DNA of 59,051 nucleotides from Fluviicola sp. (lineage in GTDB: Bacteria > Bacteroidota > Bacteroidia > Flavobacteriales_D > Crocinitomicaceae). Location: NCBI GenBank assembly GCA_002734085.1, contig NVXV01000010.1:1-59051 (forward strand), written 5' to 3'. The position numbers were made by a program, and so were the translations under genes. Within the stretch, counting starts at the first letter, position 1; every line of letters begins with the position of its first letter. This document shows, piece after piece, positions 52,285 through 59,051 of this stretch. The notes below the pieces were generated by a model. The model ran no database searches. It saw only the letters and a list, made by a program, of their open reading frames with translations, and was not told the origin of the DNA.

Positions 52285-53892
52285 ATGCTATTGGAAAATG
52301 AAATTGAACAGCCCATATCGTTGAGTGTTGCACCTTATACTGGTGCTTGGACGAAGGATGAGGCAGCGCATTTATTACGAAGAACTTTATTCGGACCAAC
52401 ATTTCAACAAATTCAAGATACAGTTGCACTAGGCATGAATGATTCTGTGAATCAGCTATTGACAACTGTAATTACGAATCCTCCATTAACAACTTCACCT
52501 GATGAAGGCATCGCTGCTTTTGGAACAACATGGGTGAATAGTGTATATCCTGCCAATACGGGCCCAACTGAAAACGCTCGAAGAACTTCTTTGGCAGCAT
52601 GGATAATGGAACGATTGAATAAAGCAGAGTATAGTATTCAAGAAAAAATGTGCTTGTTTTGGCAAAATCATTTTGCAGCAGAATTCACTTTTGACTCTAG
52701 AGCAACATTTAATTATCATGAAGTAATTCGCACCAATTGTTTAGGTAACTTTAAACAACTGGTGAAAGACATTTCAGTTGATCCATGTATGCTTGTATTT
52801 TTAAGTGGAGCAGTTAATAATCAATTCAGTCCAAATGAGAACTTTGCTCGTGAACTTTTAGAGTTATATACAATTGGAAAAGGACCGCAAATAGGACCTG
52901 GAGATTATACTAATTATAAGGAGTTAGATATTTCTGAAGGAGCAAAGGTCATGACAGGATGGACTGTAGAAGGATTTCTAAGTGAAACGGAAAATACAAC
53001 TTCAGCAGTGTTTAATGCTGTTCTACATGATACTTCCACCAAAACTTTATCTGAGCATTTTAACTCAGCAAGTATTAATGATAATGGAGCAACTGAATAT
53101 GAGGACTTAATTGATATAATCTTCTTAGAAGATGAAGTGGCTAATTTTATATGTAGAAAGTTATACCGTTGGTTTGTAAATTATGATTTAACTCCAACTG
53201 TTGAGAGTACTGTAATTGTGGAGCTAGCTGATACTTTTAGAACAAATAACTACGAGATTCTTCCCGTTTTAGAGCAGTTGTTGAAAAGTGAGCATTTTTA
53301 CGATGTAAGTTTGAGGGGAACTATTATTAAAAACCCAATTGAACATTTCTATTCTATTTACAATAGTACTTTATCCTCACCTGGATATGCTTTTAATGAA
53401 AATTATGACCTTTACGCATTTGCCTATCAAGCTGTAGCGTTAACAGGTATGAGTTACGCTCAGCCGCCTAGTGTTGGGGGTTGGACAGCATATTATCAGT
53501 CTCCCGCCTATTCAAGATTGTGGGCTAACTCTTCTTTTATAAAATTGAGATTTGATTTTTCTGACTTCTTTACATTTCTTGGAATTGATGTAAATGGAAA
53601 TAACTGGAAAGTAAATCACATTGATTTCTTAGATGGTTTATCTAACCCATCTTCTGCTCCTGATGTAATTGATGATATGGCAACTGTATTCTGTCCTAAA
53701 GGACTTGATGCAACTAAAAAATTAATATTAAAATCAGTGCTGACTAACGGGCTTCCAGATTTTGAATGGACAATTCAGTACAATGAATATTTAGCAGATC
53801 CAAATAATCCCACGTATCGTGATCCTGTTGAATTGAGAGTTTCCCTAACCTTAGGGCAATTATTTAAAATGCCAGAATTCCAAACGATATAA
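52285..53892 (+). CDS. DUF1800 family protein
   Basis: 535 aa from the ATG at 52285 (the longest frame begins at a TTG five codons earlier). Family signatures: DEAAHLLRRTLFGPTFQQI, WIMERLNKAE, KMCLFWQNHFA, NFARELLELYTIGKG, EGAKVMTGWTV, and the C-terminal PPSVGGWTAYYQSP. No clear signal peptide. DUF1800 proteins are nearly always encoded next to DUF1501 proteins, as here (36-base gap), and the pair is thought to be exported or surface-related, but no activity is established. Confidence 0.92.
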   Translation: MLLENEIEQPISLSVAPYTGAWTKDEAAHLLRRTLFGPTFQQIQDTVALGMNDSVNQLLTTVITNPPLTTSPDEGIAAFGTTWVNSVYPANTGPTENARRTSLAAWIMERLNKAEYSIQEKMCLFWQNHFAAEFTFDSRATFNYHEVIRTNCLGNFKQLVKDISVDPCMLVFLSGAVNNQFSPNENFARELLELYTIGKGPQIGPGDYTNYKELDISEGAKVMTGWTVEGFLSETENTTSAVFNAVLHDTSTKTLSEHFNSASINDNGATEYEDLIDIIFLEDEVANFICRKLYRWFVNYDLTPTVESTVIVELADTFRTNNYEILPVLEQLLKSEHFYDVSLRGTIIKNPIEHFYSIYNSTLSSPGYAFNENYDLYAFAYQAVALTGMSYAQPPSVGGWTAYYQSPAYSRLWANSSFIKLRFDFSDFFTFLGIDVNGNNWKVNHIDFLDGLSNPSSAPDVIDDMATVFCPKGLDATKKLILKSVLTNGLPDFEWTIQYNEYLADPNNPTYRDPVELRVSLTLGQLFKMPEFQTI

Positions 53893-53928
53893 TACCTCAA
53901 AGGAGTTGATATTTAAAGTACTATTATT

Positions 53929-55487
53929 ATGAAAAGAAGAAATTTTGTAAAGAATGTGTCAATGGCGTCGATTGGGGTGCCTTTCGTATTTAAAAACATG
54001 CAATTTGAGGCCGTATCAAAAAAGTTATTTGATGTACCTAAAAGTATGGAAGATAGAGTTTTGGTGATTATCCGACTGAATGGTGGAAATGATGGTTTGA
54101 ACACAATTGTACCAATTGACCAATATAGTAATTTACTAACTCAAAGATCAAATATAATATTGCCAGAAAATGATTTAATCCCAATCGTTGGTGATAATGG
54201 AATGCATCCTGTTATGACAGGTATGGCTAATATGTTGAATGATGGAAATTTATCTATTATTCAAAATGTTGGATATCCTGAACAAAATAGATCTCACTTT
54301 AGATCAATGGATATTTGGTCGTCAGGTATGATGGATCCAAATGAAACAACTGGATGGCTCGGAAGACATTTTACTGTGGACCATCCTGATTTTCCAGATG
54401 GTATCCAAATAATGATTATCAAGACCCTTTTGCAATTAGTATGGGGTATGAAGTTTCTTCTACTTGTCAAGGGCTTATGGCTAACTTCTCCCATACTGTA
54501 GTTGATCCTTTTGATGCGGCAAATTTACCGAATTCTAGTGCTGCCAATGATGGTACCTATTATGGTGAACATATGGAGTATCTTACGGGAATTATTGCTC
54601 AAACAAATCAGTATGGAGATCAAATTAATGATGCTGCCAACGCTGGAAATACTTTGTCAAGCCTTTATGACTCAAACAACCCTTTAGCTGAGCAGCTGAA
54701 AAATGTTGCACTTATGATTTCGGGAGGTTTAGAGACAAAAGTGTATATCCTCAATGTGAATGGATTTGATACACACGATAATCAGATTTTAGGATCAGAT
54801 ACTACATTAGGTACACATGCAAACTTAATGAAGCAAGTTTCTGATGCAATCTATGCTTTTCAAGATGATTTGAAATTGCTTGGTCTAGAAAAACGAGTTG
54901 CGGGAATGACTTTTTCAGAATTCGGAAGGCAAATTGCATCTAATGCAAGTGAAGGAACCGATCACGGTGATGCAGCACCTTTATTTTTGTTTGGAGATTG
55001 TTTAGAGACATCATTATATGGACCTAATCCGACTATTCCAGCACAAGTATCAAACCAAGCAGGACTTCCAATGATGATTGATTTCCGAGATGTTTATGCC
55101 TCACTTTTGCGTTATTGGTTTGGAGTTGAAGATGCAACAGTTCAATCAATGTTCGAACACAGTGTTACTTATCATAATATAATTGGAGGTTGTAACCTTA
55201 GTACTGATGAGCAGAATAGTATGACAGAAAGCTTGTCTTCAATTGTTTATCCTAATCCATGTGGAGATAAAGCAACATTAAAAGTTAATGGTGAAGGAGG
55301 TAATGTAAAAATTGAAATATATGATATGCAAGGACGCATGATGAAATCAGTTTTTGAAGGGAAATTGACTTTAGCTACACATCACATACCCATGGAACTG
55401 GATGGTTTAGAGAACGGGACATATAGCGTTAAAATTCAACAACCGAATGGAGTTGAATCAGTTCAATTGATAAAGATGCGAAATTAA
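53929..55487 (+). pseudogene. DUF1501 family T9SS protein, frameshifted
   Basis: Frame one (53929-54501) reads MKRRNFVKNVSMASIGVPFVF, a Tat-like leader, then VLVIIRLNGGNDGLNTIVP, NRSHFRSMDIWSSG and GWLGRHF, all DUF1501. After DGIQ it turns to nonsense. The correct continuation (NNDYQDPFAISMGYEV, FDTHDNQ, FSEFGRQIASNASEGTDHG) is in another frame, through 55487, and ends in a type A sorting domain (IVYPNPCGDKATLKV). One base is missing near 54406-54412 (an A in the AAAT run). Restored, the protein would be about 520 aa. It may be a true mutation, a sequencing error, or programmed slippage. Confidence 0.88.
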
Positions 55488-55512
55488 TCTTTAGAGAAGT
55501 TTTAATCAAAGT

Positions 55513-55550
55513 AAAAAGGCTGCCTCACTTTGTGGGACAGCCTTTTTTTT
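55513..55550. terminator. Bidirectional terminator
   Basis: AAAAAGGCTG pairs with CAGCCTTTTT (55513-55522 with 55538-55547) and further inner pairs with mismatches; eight T follow in the plus direction and A-runs precede. It lies between the convergent DUF1501 and acyl-CoA synthetase genes. Confidence 0.88.
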
Positions 55551-55574
55551 GTTTTTTGATCTTGGTTGAATGAA

Positions 55575-57344
55575 TTAACCTTCACCATATATTTTCTTCA
55601 CACGGTCAGCGTGAATCTCCATGATAACTTTTCTTTTTAACTTCAATGTAGGCGTTAATTCACCACCTTCAACAGACATTTCTTCAGGTAGTAATTCAAA
55701 CTTTTTTAGTTGCTCATAATTACCAAATAAATTATTGTATTGATCTAACTCTTTTTGAACTCTACTGATGATTGCTTCATTTTCAATTAACGTTTTATTC
55801 GTTTCATCTTTTAATGAAACATTTTTACGTTTCGCCCATTCTCTCATGTAGTCGTAAGAAGGTACAATCAATGCTGCAGGGTGCTTTTCACCTTCACCAA
55901 TTACCATTATTTGTTCAATGAATCTCGACTCCTTAAATTTGTTTTCCATCACTTGAGGAATGATATACTTACCACCAGAAGTTTTGAAAATTTCTTTTTT
56001 ACGATCGGTAATTTTTAAAAACTTATTATCTACAATTTCACCAATATCTCCTGTGTGGAACCAACCGTCGTCATCTAAGACTTCTTTCGTTTTTTCAGGT
56101 TGATTGTAATAGCCAATCATCACATTTGGCCCTTTTACCAAAATCTCACCATCTTCTGCAATTTTCACTTCAACACCTTCTATAGTGGTTCCGACAGAAC
56201 CGAATTTAACTCCATTTTTCAGGCAGTTTACAGAAATTACAGGAGATGTTTCAGTTAAACCATACCCTTCCAAAATTGGAATCTCTGCTGCCATGAAAAT
56301 TCTCGCCAATCTAGGTTGGAGCGCTGCAGCACCAGAGGCAATGGCTTTTACGTTTCCACCTAATGCTTCTTGCCATTTAGAGAAGATTAATTTCCTGGCA
56401 ATTTTCAACTTGAATTTATACCAGCCTGACTTGCCTTCAAGTTCGTACTGATTTCCAATTTTCACCGCCCAAAAGAATAATGATTTTTTGATACCACTCA
56501 AATCATCACCTTTCGCCATTATTTTCTCATATACCTTTTCGATAAGCCTTGGTACAGCAGTGAAAATTTCTGGTTGTACTTCGCGAATATTATCTCCAAT
56601 AGTATCCATACTTTCAGCAAAGTGAATCGAACAACCCACTTTCATATATAAATAATGGATCATTCTCTCGTAAACATGACAAACAGGTAAGAAACTAAGC
56701 GAACTACTATGACTGTCCGCGGGGATCCTTGGTTCGCAAGCTAATACATTCGATAAAATATTGTTGTGAGAAAGCATAACACCTTTTGGATTACCAGTAG
56801 TTCCTGAGGTGTAGATCATAGTTGCTAAATCTTCGTTTTTAATCGGTTCTTTTAATTTTTCAACTTCCGATTGATCAATTTTATCAGCCGATTGAATTAT
56901 TTCTGTCCAGTTAGGAGCACCTTGTACTTCATCAAAAGAGTACAATTTTTCAAGTGTAGGTAAATCCGACTTTATACTATTAATCTTATTATATAACTCT
57001 TCATCACCCGTTACACATAGCTTAATACTCGCATCGCCAAATATATATTTATAATCTTTTGTAGAGATATTTGGATAAATGGGAACTCCGATAGCTCCAA
57101 TTTGCTGAATTCCAATATCCATGATATTCCATTCAACTCTATTACTTGATACAAGCCCAACTTTATCACCAGGTTTAATACCTAGAGCCAATAATCCACG
57201 AGAAACTAAATTTGCTTTTTTTAGAAAATCCTCCGTGCTCACACTCTCCCATTTGCCGTTAATTTTTGTGGAGAACATAACTTCTTGAGGAAAATGTTCC
57301 ATTTGATAATAAGGGACATCAAATAATCGTTGAAGTGTTTTCAT
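55575..57344 (-). CDS. Long-chain fatty acid-CoA ligase (AMP-forming)
   Basis: 589 aa. ANL superfamily motifs: P-loop-like MIYTSGTTGNPKGVMLSH, AVPRLIEKVYEK, EGYGLTETSPVISVN, DGWFHTGDIGEIVDN, and ITDRKKEIFKTSGGKYI with the hinge. FLPVCHVYERM and the insertion after it are typical of long-chain (FadD/ACSL-type) enzymes. It activates fatty acids to acyl-CoA at the membrane. Single gene on the minus strand. The 265-base gap to the sigma factor contains no clear promoter for either gene. Confidence 0.93.
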   Translation of the reverse strand: MKTLQRLFDVPYYQMEHFPQEVMFSTKINGKWESVSTEDFLKKANLVSRGLLALGIKPGDKVGLVSSNRVEWNIMDIGIQQIGAIGVPIYPNISTKDYKYIFGDASIKLCVTGDEELYNKINSIKSDLPTLEKLYSFDEVQGAPNWTEIIQSADKIDQSEVEKLKEPIKNEDLATMIYTSGTTGNPKGVMLSHNNILSNVLACEPRIPADSHSSSLSFLPVCHVYERMIHYLYMKVGCSIHFAESMDTIGDNIREVQPEIFTAVPRLIEKVYEKIMAKGDDLSGIKKSLFFWAVKIGNQYELEGKSGWYKFKLKIARKLIFSKWQEALGGNVKAIASGAAALQPRLARIFMAAEIPILEGYGLTETSPVISVNCLKNGVKFGSVGTTIEGVEVKIAEDGEILVKGPNVMIGYYNQPEKTKEVLDDDGWFHTGDIGEIVDNKFLKITDRKKEIFKTSGGKYIIPQVMENKFKESRFIEQIMVIGEGEKHPAALIVPSYDYMREWAKRKNVSLKDETNKTLIENEAIISRVQKELDQYNNLFGNYEQLKKFELLPEEMSVEGGELTPTLKLKRKVIMEIHADRVKKIYGEG

Positions 57345-57587
57345 AGTCTGTTATTTTTTAATACGATAAACTTACTAAAAAAAATGAAAGTTGATTCAAT
57401 ATTTATGATTTAGAGGTTAATATAATGACCTGAAATGAATTTAAATAGTTAAAAAGAGAGTTTAACTTCATTCTTCATTTTAAGAAAACTGGGATATTTA
57501 TCGTCTAATAATCAAACATTTTCGTTATTTTCTCGTATTTTTATAAAAAGATTTTGAACGGGGTGTAACTTTTGCCCTTGTTAAATT

Positions 57588-57602
57588 GTTTAACTGTTAA
57601 AC
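57588..57602. promoter_or_regulatory. Inverted repeat GTTTAAC-T-GTTAAAC just before the ECF sigma gene
   Basis: A perfect 7-bp inverted repeat with one central base, ending 8 bases before the TTG start of the sigma factor gene. It could be an operator, or a structure that limits translation. Confidence 0.4.
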
Positions 57603-57609
57603 GCGCGGT

Positions 57610-58092
57610 TTGAATAGAAAGGATTACAATAATGTGGTTAAAGAACATGCCTCCAATTTATTTGGGTATGTGTTCAAGTACCTTCGAAACTCGGAGGATA
57701 GCCATGATATTGTACAGGATGTCTTTGAAAAACTGTGGAAGAATAGAAAGAAAGTCGAAGTAGAAAAAGCAAAAGCATGGATGTTCAAGACAGGACACAA
57801 TACTTTGATTAATTTTTCTAAGAAGAAACAACGTACAACGTATCACACAGAAATGATACCTGAACGTGGAAAAGTAGATCACTCTTTTGAAAACAAAGAG
57901 ATTATTGATTTAGCACTTTCGCTTCTTCCACCAATGCAAAAGAGTATCGTTCTATTGAGAGACCTAGAAGGATATGCTTATGATGAAATTGGTGAGATTT
58001 TAGAAATCTCAGATAGTCAAGTCAAAGTATATCTGTACAGAGCACGTAAGAAAATGAAAAAACAGTTAAAGGATTTAACAATAGTTCAATGA
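57610..58092 (+). CDS. ECF-type RNA polymerase sigma factor
   Basis: 160 aa with a TTG start (no closer ATG is usable without losing region 2). Region 2: LFGYVFKYLRNSEDSHDIVQDVFEKLWKN. Linker: KVEVEKAKAWMFKTGHNTLIN. Region 4: ALSLLPPMQKSIVLLRDLEGYAYDEIGEILEISDSQVKVYLYRARKKMK. It is a standard-length Bacteroidota ECF factor. Its last bases overlap the start of the next gene as ATGA, so the pair is co-translated; the partner has an anti-sigma-type N-terminus. Autoregulation is likely but no promoter of the ECF type can be recognised. Confidence 0.93.
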   Translation: MNRKDYNNVVKEHASNLFGYVFKYLRNSEDSHDIVQDVFEKLWKNRKKVEVEKAKAWMFKTGHNTLINFSKKKQRTTYHTEMIPERGKVDHSFENKEIIDLALSLLPPMQKSIVLLRDLEGYAYDEIGEILEISDSQVKVYLYRARKKMKKQLKDLTIVQ

Positions 58093-59051
58093 GTAACCCA
58101 AGTTTTGAAAATATTGATCGTTGGTTCTTCGAGTACACCGAAGGCAACCTTTCGACTTCTCAAGTTGAGCAGCTTGAAAACTTCATTTCTGCTCACCCAG
58201 AATTACGAGGCGAGCTTGAAGTATGGAAAGATGCGCACGTATCTGTAGAAGAAAACAATTTTTCTACTGCTTCTTTATTGAAGCCAACACCATTCTATGC
58301 TAACGCTCGAGTTTTAGCAATAATGATAATTAGCCTTTTGGTTGGAAGTTATCTGATTTATGATAACCTAGGAGTCGATTCACTTTACTCTAAGTCAAGT
58401 AATGATTTAGCAATTATTTCAGTGGAAGATGATGATTTTTTTGAAAACAAAATTTTAAATTCTATTTCAAATAATAACATAAAATCTTCTGAACAACAAG
58501 AGGTGAGAGAGCAAGATAATAATGTTGTTTTACATGATATAAATAAAAATGAATCTCAAATAGCAAAGACTTCGAATAACTCTTTCGTAGAATCATATTC
58601 GAATATAAAGAATGTTGTAAACAATTCATCAATCGATTATAAGGAGGATTTATCAAAACGAGAAGTAATTGAAAGTCAAAATGAGGATAATACTAAAAAT
58701 GTTTCTTCAGACGGACTGGGCGAAGTTATATCTTATATAAATGGAGAGAGATTTATTAATGAGAGTAATAATGACTTGGCAGAACAAAATAACGACAAGA
58801 AATCAGAGGTGAAACATAATTCGTTCAAGCGAAAATTAGAAAAGACACTTAGGAAAATAAAACGTATGGCTGATCAGCCTATTGCTTTGCGAAACACAAA
58901 AGACCAATACTTTCATGCACCGATGATGACAGGTTATAACGCTAACTTTGGAATGGTAGGTTCAGCATTAGGAAACCGAATTCAAACAACGTCAAGAAAT
59001 CAATGGGCAGGAGAAAAGAACCAACAGTTGATGAATACAGTCTCTTGGGAT
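58089..59051 (+). CDS. Membrane-spanning anti-sigma factor fused to a PorP/SprF-like barrel (partial, runs off right edge)
   Basis: 321 residues are visible without a stop. Residues 1-60 are a small acidic cytoplasmic domain (RWFFEYTEGNLSTSQVEQLE, HPELRGELEVWK), as in Bacteroidota anti-sigma factors. A single membrane helix follows at about 74-92 (RVLAIMIISLLVGSYLI). Residues of about 95-268 form a low-complexity Asn/Ser/Glu/Lys-rich stretch without hydrophobic segments, suited to cross the periplasm. From about 272 it reads QYFHAPMMTGYNANFGMVGS, then RNQWAGEK...NTVSWD, which resembles the start of PorP/SprF family outer-membrane proteins of the T9SS. The ATG overlaps the sigma factor stop. 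The barrel call rests on about 50 residues. Confidence 0.75.
   Translation, partial: MSNPSFENIDRWFFEYTEGNLSTSQVEQLENFISAHPELRGELEVWKDAHVSVEENNFSTASLLKPTPFYANARVLAIMIISLLVGSYLIYDNLGVDSLYSKSSNDLAIISVEDDDFFENKILNSISNNNIKSSEQQEVREQDNNVVLHDINKNESQIAKTSNNSFVESYSNIKNVVNNSSIDYKEDLSKREVIESQNEDNTKNVSSDGLGEVISYINGERFINESNNDLAEQNNDKKSEVKHNSFKRKLEKTLRKIKRMADQPIALRNTKDQYFHAPMMTGYNANFGMVGSALGNRIQTTSRNQWAGEKNQQLMNTVSWD

Noticed and set aside
54502-54687. Separate 61-aa ORF inside the DUF1501 region
   Set aside because: It overlaps the conserved second DUF1501 frame and is a shadow.

Overview
The window is a 59 kb chromosomal segment of a low-GC, gliding/T9SS-type Bacteroidota, most likely Flavobacteriales. 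The evidence is: gldD and gldE in the order mutY-ssb-gldE-gldD; several large secreted proteins ending in type IX secretion (T9SS) sorting domains of both the CHU_C/gliding (type B) and the YPNP/IPNPF (type A) kind; many small lipoproteins; promoter -7 boxes of the Bacteroidota form TAnnTTTG; and weak or absent Shine-Dalgarno sequences. A Crocinitomicaceae/Fluviicola-like placement is only a guess. I see no insertion sequence, prophage, CRISPR array or rRNA, and no gene-free stretch longer than about 300 bases except the tRNA interval at 40.3-40.65 kb.

Layout. 1-2.3 kb: the N-terminal part of a large secreted repeat protein running off the left edge, with exact 153-bp (51-aa) repeats. 2.4-6.2 kb: a periplasmic-propeller sensor kinase and its LuxR-type regulator. 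6.5-8.6 kb: small envelope genes (YARHG lipoprotein, DUF2306, RDD). 8.6-12.5 kb (minus): DUF255/thioredoxin-like protein, LEA-type lipoprotein and M20 dipeptidase. 12.6-14.8 kb: secreted choice-of-anchor/PKD protein. 14.9-19.2 kb (minus): a tightly packed purF, orphan histidine kinase, gpmI operon. 19.4-23.3 kb: a 1295-aa propeller/PKD/CHU_C protein. 23.3-24.4 kb: two small lipoproteins bracketed by two related palindromic elements. 24.5-26.9 kb: secreted M14 carboxypeptidase. 27-30.4 kb (minus): gldD, gldE, ssb, mutY. 30.5-33.2 kb (plus): HU, a 30-residue COX24/AURKAIP1-type peptide missed by ordinary ORF calling, RNase E/G, RecX. 33.2-35.7 kb: polyprenol-phosphate glycosyltransferase, dihydroorotase, DUF4296 lipoprotein. 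35.9-39.1 kb: kbl and an OmpR-type two-component pair. 39.1-45.6 kb: small envelope proteins, tRNA-Arg(TCG), a LytTR regulator, a membrane protein, an aspartyl-protease-like/serine beta-lactamase-like pair and a NUDIX enzyme. 45.7-48.4 kb: a T9SS-exported protein with YadA-like head motifs and four near-identical 174-bp repeats. 48.6-52.2 kb: a sodium symporter, a PLP decarboxylase and, divergently, a cysteine dioxygenase. 52.3-55.5 kb: a DUF1800/DUF1501 pair, the second gene broken by a single-base frameshift. 55.6-57.3 kb: acyl-CoA synthetase. 57.6 kb to the end: an ECF sigma factor overlapping a gene that appears to fuse an anti-sigma domain, an inner-membrane helix, a long periplasmic linker and the beginning of a PorP/SprF-like outer-membrane barrel.

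Two arrangements stand out as systems. The first is the right-edge sigma/anti-sigma pair, in which one polypeptide could connect the outer membrane (and perhaps T9SS status) directly to a sigma factor. The second is the cysteine dioxygenase/PLP decarboxylase/symporter cluster, which has the gene content for cysteine to cysteine sulfinate to hypotaurine. Smaller points are the palindrome pair around the two lipoproteins, a promoter placed inside a terminator hairpin between HU and the COX24-type peptide, and a dihydroorotase with Gln in place of the first metal-site His.

Several automated starts use TTG or GTG codons upstream of a better ATG. I moved the start inward where an ATG at the natural N-terminus (signal peptide, conserved domain edge or overlap with the preceding gene) was present, and say so in each entry.
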